Assembly (NCBI GenBank): GCA_009746045.1
Contig: RPFO01000076.1
Span: 2,407,086-2,471,085, forward strand
Origin: Mesostigma viride
Taxonomy: Eukaryota > Streptophyta > Mesostigmatophyceae > Mesostigmatales > Mesostigmataceae
Length of the DNA: 64,000 nucleotides
Direction of reading: 5' to 3'
This document shows, one piece after another, positions 19,748-29,560 of this stretch (positions within the stretch are counted from its first letter, which is position 1; each line of letters starts with the position of its first letter). Position numbers and translations under genes: made by a program. The notes under the pieces are model-generated. The model searched no databases and was not told the DNA's origin. It worked only from the letters and a program-made list of their open reading frames with translations.

Positions 19748-20108
19748 CCTATGTTAACTTTGTTTGTCCGATTTCGGCCGTTTTTTCAATTGACGCACCT
19801 GGCACTGCGAGATCCACCCTACTTCAGATCTGGACTTAAATGCCTCGGAAGAAAACGGGGGGGAAAACGGTAAAAAACGGTCTACCGACGTATAGAAACG
19901 GAAACGCGACCGGGGGTTACTATAACTGACAGACCGGGGGTTATATGGGCGGACACGCGACGGTCACCACCGGTTACGAGCTGGGCATTACAGTGACCGA
20001 GACTCGGAGGTCGTTGGGGTGGGCCGTTGGGGTTGAATGAAATGGAATAATACGTGAGTGTTGTTGCGATGGTGGCTGCGCACTTGACAGATTATTATAG
20101 TGTTGAAA
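19748..20108. other. no gene seen; region upstream of the BAH-like remnant
   Basis: No coding sequence on either strand. G-runs occur at 19856-19863 and around 19911-19935. A pyrimidine-poor TATTATAG at about 20093-20100 could be a splice acceptor for the exon that follows. Confidence 0.4.
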
Positions 20109-20555
20109 ATGTACAAGCTAGCTAGAAACGCGTATCGAGATAACGTGATAGAGGGGAAGGCGGCATTCTGCCCCAGGCTTTTTGCAGCAAAGCCTGAGGC
20201 AGATGGGGGTGTAATGTGTGTCTGCCTGGAAAGCAGTGGCCTCACCATTGCGGTGGGGTGTGCAGTAGGCCTGCGGGGACCAGGCAACACTATTTATTAT
20301 GCAGAAATCACAAAGATATTGCGGTGGGATCAGGTGAAGCCCAGGGATGGACTGGAGCAGCACGGCAATGTAGAGGCCGGTGACCAGTGGGCAGTGGAGG
20401 GGCGGTGGTTTTATGAACCACAGGAACTGCCACCCGCGCTAGCCCAGGCCGTTTGCTAGCCGGGAGAATCCCGCGGGCTTGTCCTTTTGCCAAGCTCCGC
20501 GGTGGTGATTTTCCCGGCCAGCATGATTTGCGGCATCGTGAACGTTAAGCCGCCT
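20109..20555 (+). pseudogene. BAH-domain-like exon with an in-frame TAG
   Basis: The frame from ATG 20109 reads a BAH (bromo-adjacent homology) pattern: LTIAVGCAVGLRGPGNTIYYAEITKIL (domain start), VEGRWFYEPQELP ('V.WFYRPEET'), and after an in-frame TAG at 20457-20459, SRGLVLLPSSAVVIFPASMICGIVNVK ('ELFLS...D.VP...I.GKC.V'). BAH domains bind nucleosomes or histone tails in chromatin proteins and DNA methyltransferases. The stop cuts the domain in half. It may be a host gene fragment or a domain carried by a transposon; the rest of such a gene is not visible. Confidence 0.5.
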
Positions 20556-20733
20556 TGGAGCCCTGACCTGCTGCTGCAAACCGATGCGGTTGTCCCGCAG
20601 GCAAGTTGTATTTCTTCAATCTTGTTGATTGAGTTTATGCCAAGCATTACAATGCGTCTCTTGTATTCGTTCTTACCGGCTTTCATGCAATGCCTGCTAG
20701 TTTATGGACTTTTGCGAGATGGTTTTCCCACAG

Positions 20734-21060
20734 CTTTTCTACTGGAAGAGTGAGGGCAAGCTCCAGCCCATCGGGCCCCTGTCAGCAAAGGCATTTGCGG
20801 AAGCAATGCCGCAGCTGACGGCGGTGGCCACCGGTGGCAGCCCGGTGGTGGCAAGCCTGGGGCAGCGCGCCTTTAGCCAGGCAATGCGGGCTGCCATGCG
20901 TAGTCACTTCGCAGGCTACCTCTCGGAGCGTGCACCGGCTGGGAACCTCCGGTTCTTCACCGTGTGCATGTCATCCAACGCCTTCCTGTCCCTGCCCGAG
21001 GGTGTGCTAAAGGCATTCGTGCCGTGTGACGGGCCTGGCAGCGACGGCAGTGTTTTGCTG
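20734..21060 (+). CDS. predicted exon of the same interrupted gene, function unknown
   Basis: Acceptor CCCACAG at 20727-20733 and donor GTACGT at 21061. Codes FYWKSEGKLQPIGPLSAKAFAEAM ... NLRFFTVCMSSNAFLSLPEGVLKAFVPC, about 109 residues with no motif recognised. It follows the BAH-like exon at a distance of ~180 bp. Confidence 0.4.
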
Positions 21061-21195
21061 GTACGTCATGTTTGCATCTTTTCCTTTTGCTTTATCACTT
21101 TGTGCTGTGAAATTCTGTAATGCTTTCAACAAACTGTGATGATCGCCTAATGCTTTAGATAGGGTAATATTGCACTGGCATCCTAAATAATGCAG

Positions 21196-21332
21196 GCGTT
21201 GTTCGAGGATCCCTCCAAGCTGTCGAGCCTGCTCGGCAACAACTGGTGGGAGATGACGTACAAGAGGACCTCCAAGATGGAGGTGCATGGGCCCATAGAG
21301 TTCATCCACGCGCCGGCCACCGGCATCACCAC
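21196..21332 (+). CDS. predicted short exon of the same gene
   Basis: Acceptor TGCAG at 21191-21195 and donor GTAAGT at 21333. Codes ALFEDPSKLSSLLGNNWWEMTYK ... HGPIEFIHAPATGITT. The next exon is not found because the tyrosine-recombinase retroelement begins 205 bp further on, possibly inside an intron. Confidence 0.4.
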
Positions 21333-21536
21333 GTAAGTTGCTGTAACTTGGCAAGGTGTCCTCATTGTTTTGCTTGTTTGTCAAGCTGTCCTCGTTGCTT
21401 GTCTGCCCGTGTGCATGGCATGTGACTTCACTTGCCTGACCCAATGTTGTATACCCGATGTTATGCCTTGCTTGATGTGGCACCTCAAAACCCTTAAAAT
21501 TGACATATGCTAATATCACTTGAAATTCATTTGCAC

Positions 21537-21917
21537 AATCGGGGTTCTCTGAACATAGTTTCTTTATAGTGATACGGAAGGGGAGCCGCTGATGCTAGGT
21601 GAAATAGAGCTGGGTGATGTGATCGTAATAAGGTTGATTAGGCTTCTAGTGTACGAGTATTACGGAAGATATGGCCTAATTGTTGCGGCCCATACCTTGA
21701 CGGTGTGCTGAGTACCTTGACGACGGATTTTTGCGTCTAGGTTCTCCTAGCAGATCTGTGATTGCGGACGGGTTTGCAACAGGCAATATCTGAAGTAAAA
21801 CTTGACGGCTAAAACTGTTTAGAGGCCGTTGCCGGATCTGGCCGTTGGTAGAGAGCCGTTGGCCTTGAAACACGATAAAAGCTTGCTCACCTAGCTCATG
21901 GCGGTCTCTTTTGTTTT
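21537..21917 (+). repeat. A1 split direct repeat
   Basis: 381 bp, starts AATCGGGGTTCTCTGAAC, ends GGCGGTCTCTTTTGTTTT; same length and sequence as A2. It probably holds the promoter. Confidence 0.9.
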
Positions 21918-21988
21918 AACGAAGGCGGCGACAGGGGTCAGGGGCAGCGTAGCTGACGCCCAGAATTCCTTTCTGCAAAGCGGCTGGG

Positions 21989-23047
21989 ATGCCGAAGCCC
22001 GGGCGGAAGCCAGGTTCGACAGGTGCTGGGAAGCAATTACCGAAAGCTAATCCCGAGGTGCCGACAGCTACTAAACAGACGGGAAAGGGCCGACTAGGCT
22101 GGCCGACGCAGAAGAAAAGGCTCCATCAGGAGCTCTCCACTTGCTCGGGCCTGCCTGAAGTGTGCGCTGCCTTTGAGGCGGTCCTCGGGACCGACTGGGT
22201 AACTACTGTCAGCCGGTGGTCTGCGGCCCAGCTGGAGTCCGTCGTTGGACTGCTGGTCGACCACGTGGACGGGCCTGAAATTCTGGCAGCAGCGGACCCA
22301 AACGAAGCGCTAGTGGCAGCCCTCCAAAGCGCCCGGGACTTGGCGGACTCGGACGAAGAGGAGATGCAGCCACCACGCCGGCCCACGAAAGGGGCGAAAA
22401 AGGGGACGAAAAAAGTCGGAAGCCCAGCCCCGAGCAAGGGAAAGGCCGCGGGGGATGTGAGGGAGCAGCTCTTGGAGCTGGCGGCTATTATTGGCAAGCA
22501 GGGGCAGGCGGGCAAAGAAGAGGAGGAGGAGGAGGAGTCCGAGGAAGAGGATTTCCTGACGAAATTGAAGGATGCGCTGGCCGGGGCAGATGGGGCTTCC
22601 AGGAAGCCGAAAAAGACCAAAGGGGTGACGCTGCCCACTCGAGCACAAGTGGTGAATTGGAGGGTGCAAGAGAGAGTGCTCCCCGAGGTGCTCGAGGATG
22701 CCAACGACAATGGAGGGGGGATAAAGAGTTGGATCATGGCTACTCGCCAAGGGGGGTGGAGGAACCAGGAAAGCAGGAAGGTGGTCATGAACATCGCCCT
22801 GGCCATGGACACACTCTTCAAGGAGTTGGGGCCGGCAGCCGGGGAGTTGGCTGGGGTAGAGTATCTCATGAGGGTGGTGGCAGCCATGCTCCTAGTGGAG
22901 AGCCAGGGGTCAGGAGGGTGGAAGGTGGCTGGCCACCTCCTTGCTCTCAAGGAAGATGCCTCCTTGGTGAGCAACCCGGCCATGAAGATGGCCCTGCAAA
23001 GCGCCACGATGATGGAGAAGCTGGGCAAGGCCCAGCAAACCAAGTAA
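21989..23047 (+). CDS. Gag-like protein of the tyrosine-recombinase element
   Basis: 352 codons from the first ATG after A1. N-terminal helical block (LHQELSTCSGLPEVCAAFEAVLGTDWV ... LESVVGLLVDHV), a lysine-rich middle with a long acidic run (EEEEEEESEEEDF) and a C-terminal helical block (VMNIALAMDTLFKELGPAAGELAGVEYLMRVVAAMLLVES). No zinc knuckle. Its N-terminal block is similar to the small frame at 60403-60678 and its C-terminal block to the end of 60833-62077, so both elements carry one Gag family. Confidence 0.7.
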   Translation: MPKPGRKPGSTGAGKQLPKANPEVPTATKQTGKGRLGWPTQKKRLHQELSTCSGLPEVCAAFEAVLGTDWVTTVSRWSAAQLESVVGLLVDHVDGPEILAAADPNEALVAALQSARDLADSDEEEMQPPRRPTKGAKKGTKKVGSPAPSKGKAAGDVREQLLELAAIIGKQGQAGKEEEEEEESEEEDFLTKLKDALAGADGASRKPKKTKGVTLPTRAQVVNWRVQERVLPEVLEDANDNGGGIKSWIMATRQGGWRNQESRKVVMNIALAMDTLFKELGPAAGELAGVEYLMRVVAAMLLVESQGSGGWKVAGHLLALKEDASLVSNPAMKMALQSATMMEKLGKAQQTK

Positions 23048-23094
23048 ACACCGAAAGGGTAAACCGCTCCCCCTTCCCACTGCCTCTTCCTACA

Positions 23095-25638
23095 ATGCCT
23101 CTAAGCACTACGTGGGGGAGAGTGAGGTCAGCACGCAGACGCCAGCGTGCAACTCGCCGCCGCCGGACCTTCACTCTACAACACAAGGTGATTACGTGGT
23201 TGAATTGGCTATGGCACGGGGGGGCAGACCCTCCGCCTAAATCTGGAGGCGCGTGCTCCAGAGGAACGGCGGAGGCCCTGAAAAGGGTCAAGAAGCACTG
23301 CGAGTGGTACAGTCGCCGCGTAACCGGCGTTGCGACAGGCCCCGCAGAAGGAAGTGATCTAATCTATGGGAAATGTAATAAGTATGAACAACTTGTGGCG
23401 GAGCGGGTGAGTCTGCCGAAGCGCGAGGTGGCAGGAAAGGCGAAGCTGCTGGATTTGCTGGCGCTACGACCTAGTTGGCGAGAGGTGTACGCGAGCGAAG
23501 CCAACTGCATCAAGCCGGAGGTGGCTGCCAGTGCGAGGTATTGGAATGTACCTGCCCCCAGCCGAGGGTGCACCATGGCGGAGTGGGGCAAGTTGATGGG
23601 GAGGGCAGCGGACGTGGGGATGGTGGAGTTCCGAGAGACGCGGCCAAAGTGGGTAGACGGATGTTTTGGGGTGGCCAAAGGAGTGGGGGAGTTAAGGCTC
23701 ATTGTGAATAAGAAGTTGGGGAACGCACTGTGGGTGGACCCCCCTAAGACGGTGTTACCCCACCTGGGCATATACTCGGAGGTCTATATCAAGGGTCGGT
23801 GCTACACGGCCAAGAGCGATCTGGTCTCGTATTACTATACCATCCAAGTGCCGGAGTGGTGGTGGGATTATCAAGGGCTACCTGATGTGTGGTCCACCGA
23901 TGTCGGGCTGCCGGGGCGGCGGAGGAGGGTGTGGCCAGTGCTGAAAGTGCTGGCCATGGGGCACTCCCACGCTGTAGCGCTAGGGGAAGCCATCCATGAG
24001 ATGGTCCTCTATGCCACGGGCGCTTTGGATCCTAGACGGCAGGTGAACCGCCTCACAAGTGTAGGGGAGCTGACCGTGCTTCGGAATGCATGGGGTAACC
24101 CAACCGCCCTAGCCATCGAGTACAAGGAGGAGAGCACGAGGGAGATGCAAATCGACCTTGAGGACCCCCCTGCCCCTATGGTATCCATCACTATTGATGA
24201 CCTGGTGGTCAGCAATGGGCGCACGTGCGAGGCGGTGAATCGCTTAATCGCGAGTGCTATTGAAGACGGGTACGCGCCTAACAACCTTGTGCCCTCCAAG
24301 GACAAGACGATCATGGCTAGCCCGGAGGGGGAGGACGAGCTAGAAGCTCTGGGTGTTGTTCACCGGCGGGATGGGGTGTTGGAGCCGACAGCTAAGCAGC
24401 TCACCCTTGTGGTTGCGCACACTCGTGTACTCCTCGAGAGGGGACGCGCTACCGCTGAGGCGCTGGCGGCCGTCGTGGGCCGGTGGGTGTGGCTGCAGAT
24501 GCTCAGCCGCACTTGCTTGTCCATATGGCAGCAGAGTTTTAAGTTCATCAACCTCAAGGGGTGGGGCCAGCGAACGCGACCTTTGTGGCAAGGTGTGCGC
24601 GATGAGCTCGAGTGTGCCATGGCGTTGGCCCCCATGCTCCGTGTGGACCGGGGGGCTGCCCTGGCTCCGGTGGTGGTGGCCTCGGATGCGTCTAGTTTTG
24701 GGCAGGGGGTTGTCTACGCTGAGATGGCCCCAGCTGAGGTGACGGAATTAGCTCGGGCCCGGGAGGTGCGGGGTTACCCAACCCTCCTCACCCCAGGTGA
24801 GGCCATGTATGCCGGGCCTAGACCCTTGACCAAGGCCGCGGAAAAAGCCATCATCCACGGGCGATGGCGCGTCGGGATCAAGAGTCGCTGGCGCGATTCG
24901 ACCATGCACATCAACGAGAAGGAAGTGCGGGCCGCTGTGAAGGGGGTGGAGCGCTCGGCCCGGAACCTCGGAACATGGGGTAAGCGGGTGGTGAGGTTAG
25001 TGGACTCCACTGCCGCTTTGGGCTGCTTGGCTAAAGGGCGTTCCTCTTCTTACCGGTTAAACAAGCAATGCCGCCGGTTGTGCGCTCTTACGTTGGTCAC
25101 CGGCAGCCGCTCACAATGGGTCTGGACGCCAAGTGAGCTTCAGCCTGCGGATGGGCCTTCGCGGGGGCTTTCCATGGCTGCCTCGGTGGCCGGGTGGGTC
25201 CGCGATTTGACTCGCGAGGGTGTTCATCCCAATCCCGGGCCTCGGCTTGGCGCTAGCTACTTGACCCTTCTTGAGGGCAAGGTGAAGCCGGCTACTTTGA
25301 TGGTTTACCATCGGGGTCTTAGGTCCTTTTTCGCATGGTGGGCGAGCCGGCGGGGTCGGGTTGGCAGCTTGTTGCGCGGCTTGACGATAGAGGAATACTA
25401 TTGCGAGTATGTCGCTTGGGCGCACTCACGGTGTTACAGCCGCCAGTTGTGTGTCAATGCGCTTATGGGCCTGAATTTGTACTTCCCCCGGGAGGTGCGG
25501 GATTGGGCCTTGGCACGAAGTGTTTTGGCTGGCTGGCGCACGTTGGCACCCCCTCGTGCCCCCCCCCCATTCCATGGGAGGCTGCGTTTGCGCTTGCTTG
25601 TACTATGGTGCTCCAGCGGCAGCCTCGTGCGGCTATGA
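23095..25638 (+). CDS. reverse transcriptase-RNase H with 2A-like motif and recombinase N-terminus
   Basis: ATG at 23095, 48 bp after the Gag stop. RT: CYTAKSDLVSYYYTIQV (motif A), 'VLAMGHSHAV' and SITIDDLVVSNGRT (motif C with IDD). RNase H: VVVASDASSFGQGVVYAEM, HINEKEVRAAV and RLVDSTAALGCL. Then GVHPNPGP (25219-25242), like the NPGP core of 2A peptides, lies just before the SAM-like DNA-binding domain of the recombinase (LTLLEGKVKPATLMVYHRGL). After PPRAPPPF the frame leaves the recombinase at a C10 run (25559-25568). Confidence 0.85.
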   Translation: MPLSTTWGRVRSARRRQRATRRRRTFTLQHKVITWLNWLWHGGADPPPKSGGACSRGTAEALKRVKKHCEWYSRRVTGVATGPAEGSDLIYGKCNKYEQLVAERVSLPKREVAGKAKLLDLLALRPSWREVYASEANCIKPEVAASARYWNVPAPSRGCTMAEWGKLMGRAADVGMVEFRETRPKWVDGCFGVAKGVGELRLIVNKKLGNALWVDPPKTVLPHLGIYSEVYIKGRCYTAKSDLVSYYYTIQVPEWWWDYQGLPDVWSTDVGLPGRRRRVWPVLKVLAMGHSHAVALGEAIHEMVLYATGALDPRRQVNRLTSVGELTVLRNAWGNPTALAIEYKEESTREMQIDLEDPPAPMVSITIDDLVVSNGRTCEAVNRLIASAIEDGYAPNNLVPSKDKTIMASPEGEDELEALGVVHRRDGVLEPTAKQLTLVVAHTRVLLERGRATAEALAAVVGRWVWLQMLSRTCLSIWQQSFKFINLKGWGQRTRPLWQGVRDELECAMALAPMLRVDRGAALAPVVVASDASSFGQGVVYAEMAPAEVTELARAREVRGYPTLLTPGEAMYAGPRPLTKAAEKAIIHGRWRVGIKSRWRDSTMHINEKEVRAAVKGVERSARNLGTWGKRVVRLVDSTAALGCLAKGRSSSYRLNKQCRRLCALTLVTGSRSQWVWTPSELQPADGPSRGLSMAASVAGWVRDLTREGVHPNPGPRLGASYLTLLEGKVKPATLMVYHRGLRSFFAWWASRRGRVGSLLRGLTIEEYYCEYVAWAHSRCYSRQLCVNALMGLNLYFPREVRDWALARSVLAGWRTLAPPRAPPPFHGRLRLRLLVLWCSSGSLVRL

Positions 25639-26171
25639 TGGTCATCGTTATTTTCCAACAATACCTGCGGGTATCGGAGGCGCTCAACCTGTTGGTCGGC
25701 CATGTGCGCTTGCAGCCTGATGTTCGGTTGCGGGGTTCGCAGCGGGGCGCCTTGTTGTTGATGTCAGCTAAGACGGCTAAGGGGGAGGTGCAGTCTGTGG
25801 TGATCGAGGATGTCATGACTGAGACCCTCTTGCGGGCTTGTATGCGTGGCAAGGCGGCCTGGGAGCGGGTGTTCCCTTACGATTATGCCCAGTTCAGCCG
25901 GGTTTGGCATCAGGCCACGCAAGCTTTGGGGGTCGACACGGTGTTTACCATTCACGGGCTGCGGCATGGGGGGGCTACCTATGATTTTTTGCGGCAGCGC
26001 AGCATGGCTGATATTCAGCATCGGGGTCGCTGGCGCAGCAGCAAAACTGTCGCCCACTATGTGGGATTGCACCGGAGCTTGGCCCTCACCCTTCCTGACG
26101 CCCTGGTTCGGGCTATCGCCGCCTGCCCCCCGCGCATTTGGCGGAGCGTCTTTTCTCTGCCTTCCTCTTAA
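25335..26171 (+). CDS. tyrosine recombinase catalytic domain
   Basis: Real coding part starts after the C10 run at 25559-25568. The catalytic set is visible: R in FQQYLRVSEALNLL, K in SAKTAKGE, HxxR in FTIHGLRHGGATYDFL, GRW in QHRGRWRSSKTVAHYVG and the nucleophile Y in that last motif. This enzyme integrates the circular cDNA by site-specific-type recombination. The upstream frame of this ORF (25335-25560) is the shadow of the RT frame. Confidence 0.85.
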   Translation: MVGEPAGSGWQLVARLDDRGILLRVCRLGALTVLQPPVVCQCAYGPEFVLPPGGAGLGLGTKCFGWLAHVGTPSCPPPIPWEAAFALACTMVLQRQPRAAMMVIVIFQQYLRVSEALNLLVGHVRLQPDVRLRGSQRGALLLMSAKTAKGEVQSVVIEDVMTETLLRACMRGKAAWERVFPYDYAQFSRVWHQATQALGVDTVFTIHGLRHGGATYDFLRQRSMADIQHRGRWRSSKTVAHYVGLHRSLALTLPDALVRAIAACPPRIWRSVFSLPSS

Positions 26172-26247
26172 GTTCCCTTCATTCTTGTCTTATGCGTCCA
26201 CCGGTTTTTGTTTTGCCCCTGGCTTGGGTCGCCAGGGAGGGATGTAA

Positions 26248-26380
26248 GGGTAAGGCTAGCCTTTTTGGACATAAAGTGTTCCCATGGGTAAGGATGGCCA
26301 GTTGAGGGCCACTTCCCGATGTGCTCTACTTATTGTTTTAATAAAGAGTCTGGTTACCCTGGAGTTCCACGGTTAATAGA
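26248..26380 (+). repeat. B1 split direct repeat with poly(A) signal
   Basis: Starts GGGTAAGGCTAGCC and ends GGTTAATAGAAT; AATAAA at 26340-26345. Directly abuts A2, giving a B1-A2 junction. One base different from B2. Confidence 0.9.
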
Positions 26381-26760
26381 ATCGGGGTTCTCTGAACATA
26401 GTTTCTTTATAGTGATACGGAAGGGGAGCCGCTGATGCTAGGTGAAATAGAGCTGGGTGATGTGATCGTAATAAGGTTGATTAGGCTTCTAGTGTACGAG
26501 TATTACGGAAGATATGGCCTAATTGTTGCGGCCCATACCTTGACGGTGTGCTGAGTACCTTGACGACGGATTTTTGCGTCTAGGTTCTCCTAGCAGATCT
26601 GTGATTGCGGACGGGTTTGCAACAGGCAATATCTGAAGTAAAACTTGACGGCTAAAACTGTTTAGAGGCCGTTGCCGGATCTGGCCGTTGGTAGAGAGCC
26701 GTTGGCCTTGAAACACGATAAAAGCTTGCTCACCTAGCTCATGGCGGTCTCTTTTGTTTT
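26380..26760 (+). repeat. A2 split direct repeat
   Basis: 381 bp, same as A1. Separated from B2 by 33 bp of unique sequence (26761-26793). Confidence 0.9.
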
Positions 26761-26793
26761 CCCACCCGCCCTCCCTGTGTGTTGCCTGTTTGG

Positions 26794-26928
26794 GGGTAAG
26801 GCTAGCCTTTTTGGACATAAAGTGTTCCCATGGGTAAGGATGGCCAGTTGGGGGCCACTTCCCGATGTGCTCTACTTATTGTTTTAATAAAGAGTCTGGT
26901 TACCCTGGAGTTCCACGGTTAATAGAAT
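26794..26928 (+). repeat. B2 split direct repeat, right end of the element
   Basis: Repeats B1 with a single G/A change and ends TAATAGAAT; the flank GCTAAGTT begins unrelated sequence. Confidence 0.9.
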
Positions 26929-28006
26929 GCTAAGTTATGATTGGGGGCACTAAATAACATCTCTAGTGAGTTGTCCATGCACTTCTTGGGGGTACAGTAC
27001 CCCCATATATACGCCAATAATGCGCTATAAATAGCAAAAGACGCTAACTAGGGATGGTTATGCCCCAGCCAATCCACAAAACAGGTTGACCCAAAAAGCA
27101 CAAGCCACGTAGTAACTTCCTGGCACATCGCAAACAGCAACTTACATGGGGCATATGGACACCGCCGTTCAAAAAATAGCCCGTGGCGCCAAAAACGCGA
27201 TTTTTTTCACTTTAAAATATAAAACAATTCATAAACTGGTCAGATCAAGCCAAAAAGCACTATTAAATTTCAGCACGGGTGGTCCCAGCCACGGTCCAAG
27301 TTTGAGGTCAATCGGACAACCCTATAGCTCAAGTTATTGCGTTTGGCAGATGCCACTCTCACGACCGCTAAAGAAGGTTTTTCTTTGTACAAGGCCACTC
27401 AAGCATGATGTTTTCCATCCAAATAGCCTGAAAGCATGCCCTACTCGATCACAAAACATAAGCAACGCCTAGGCACCTCATCTGCCCTCACCTGCCCTCG
27501 GCATGGCCAACCTTGCCAGCGCAAGCATAGCAAGACGATCGCTAGGCATACATGCCAAGAGAGCATACACTATACTCAACCCAAGGTTACCTTGTAAACT
27601 TCATGCCAAGAACTCGGCAAATCTATGACCAAAAGCACCTCTAACTCTTGCTCACTGATGACGACACATGCTCAAGGTCGGGGGTCACTGCATGTGGCAC
27701 GCACTGATGGGTTTCCTAGACGACCACCTGACAAGGCGCAAAGGACCACTCAGTAACCAAGTAAACACAATTACACTTTGCATGCCATCCAACATGCATC
27801 AAATACATGCTGAATATGTTATGAAATACAAATGGGTGGCCACACACCTCATATACCCCTTCACCGTCCCTCGAGCATGGCCAGACTTATAAGCATGTGA
27901 ATAGCAATAATGATGATGGCACTAAAATGCCTAATCAGCATTTTCTATGTTTTTCCCAGGTTAGAGTGTTTATGCCAACCAAGCTAATCAACACTGCAGC
28001 GACTCC
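26929..28006. other. no gene seen; diverged inverted match to 35.95-36.43 kb
   Basis: No coding sequence. 26929-27400 aligns, in reverse, with 35950-36440: shared landmarks in the same order are a G5/C5 hairpin (TTGGGGGTAC...ACCCCC), AAAAGACGCTA and GTTTGAG..CA ... AGCTCAAGTTATTG. The two are therefore copies of one repeat in opposite orientation. TTAA at 28007-28010 starts the piggyBac element. Confidence 0.5.
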
Positions 28007-28321
28007 TTAACCCCTAAACCGTCCTCGTGCCGATTTTCGACTGCGAGTTTTTCTCATGCCTCACATTCGGCATGAGTTTGTGCGCCCTGTAGGGATTTGG
28101 CGGGAGGGTTTTGGCGGGAACCAACTAGACCACCGAAAAGATCTAGATTCACTCTATCCGTAGGACACTTGTCTGACCGTATTTGACCACCGTATCAGGG
28201 TGGAAACCCTGGTCAAAGTCAACAGGGTACCCTGGTGCATGCAGGTTTGGGCGGTAAAAAAAATTGACAAAAACGTACGAAAACGAAGGATGCGAAAAAA
28301 GGGGGGAGCGCGGACGTAGAC

Positions 28322-29560
28322 ATGGCGGACGAAATGCAGGCAGATATACGGACTTTCAAGGTAAAGAAGGGCATTTTCATGGCAGTGCCTGTGGAAAAAT
28401 TCGGACGAGACTGGGCGATAGAGCAGTATGGGGAAAAACAAAGCGAGGTACGTTTGCCGGGCAAGGTAGTGACAGTGAACAGGTCCGGAGATGGTGCACG
28501 GTGCTATTTCCCGGACGACAAGCTCACGTACCCATTCACCCGTGAGCAGATTTTCATATATTCGTGCAGCTCAGATGATTACGAAGCTCTAGTGAAAGAA
28601 TGCGCCGCCAGGAAGGTCCCAACGGCAGGTAGCAGTGACGATGATAGCGAGCAGGGCCAGGATAGCGATTCTGACGCCGGCGAGGACGACGACGACAAAT
28701 CCGAGGATATCGAGCTGCCCACACCGGTCAAGCGACGCGAGCCGGGGAAGCGCGCTGTCGGCAACCCGAAGAAGAACCCAGCCATCAGCCACGCCCCGAA
28801 AAGGCGCCGTCAGACCAAGGCGGCGGCCAGCGAGAGCGTTGTCTCGGACGCTTCCGATGACGACTTTGTTTACCAGAAGGGTGCGGAGGGTCCGGTGCCG
28901 AGCGGTGAGGCTGAGCTCGATGATTCGTTTTTCCTAACGACACTCCTGCCACTGAGGAGCCAGCCGAGACTGTCTGGAAATCTGGTTTCGGCAAGCCAGG
29001 TGTGTTTCCTTTTCCCGATACTCCGGTGCTGTCGCCGATGACGGGTACCGCCTGCTATCAAAACCTTTCCCCTGCCCAGCTCGAGTTTGGGCCCCTCGGG
29101 CTGTTCTCCCTTTTCTGGTCCCAACGTGATGTCGTGGCCAAGATTGTCAAGGAGACCAACGACTACGCTGAGCTCAAGGGGGCGGGCAAGCCAGGTGAGC
29201 GTGAGTGGCACCCCTTAACAATGCATGAGATGGGCAAATTTCTGGGTGGAGCAGGTGCTGTGCCAACTGTGCTGCGCGCAAGGCAGGAAGCACAAGACCT
29301 CGGTCATGTGCGAGCACTGTGACATGGCGTTCTGCAGCAACAGCGAGCGGAACTGCTTCGGCCTCTTCCACTCCGGGCAGGTGGAGGGGCTGGACTTCAA
29401 CGTGACGAAGCAGCGGGTATGGCAGCGCCTCTCCCAGCGTGGCGAATGCGCCAAGAATTTCAAGGGCGCCACTACCACGAGGGGTCAGCAGCCACCACCC
29501 GGAAGCTCAAGGGGGTGGCGCGGCGCCGCCATCTCAGGGCGGAGCATGTCCGCCTGGGAT
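28322..29560 (+). pseudogene. piggyBac transposase remnant: N-terminus fused to cysteine-rich C-terminus
   Basis: Starts at ATG 28322. Residues ~1-100 have no recognised family; ~105-190 are acidic with lysine clusters (KRREPGKR, KRRRQTK) like nuclear signals. After a T5 run near 28929 the frame shifts and gives the piggyBac DDE_Tnp_1_7 start: FGPLGLFSLFWSQRDVVAKIVKETNDYAEL and WHPLTMHEMGKFLGG (29002-29250). Immediately after, in another frame, comes the C-terminal zinc region CQLCCAQGRKHKTSVMCEHC with FCSNSERNCFGLFHS. About 350 residues between these are missing, including all catalytic aspartates. Confidence 0.8.

Larger units (their letters stand above)
21537..26928 (+). mobile_element. 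tyrosine-recombinase retroelement (PAT/Ngaro type) with split direct repeats
   Basis: Layout A1 (21537-21917) - Gag - RT/RNase H - tyrosine recombinase - B1 (26248-26380) - A2 (26380-26760) - B2 (26794-26928). These A1-B1-A2-B2 split direct repeats are the signature of PAT, Ngaro and Kangaroo-type elements, which integrate through a tyrosine recombinase instead of a DDE integrase and leave no target duplication. A1 and A2 are identical by eye and B1/B2 differ by one base, so the copy is young. Both genes downstream of Gag are in frames that disagree at one C10 run. Confidence 0.9.

Noticed and set aside
22126-23043. 305-codon minus-strand frame opposite the Gag gene
   Set aside because: Shadow frame of the G/C-rich Gag gene at 21989-23047; serine-rich because it is the complement of the acidic stretch.
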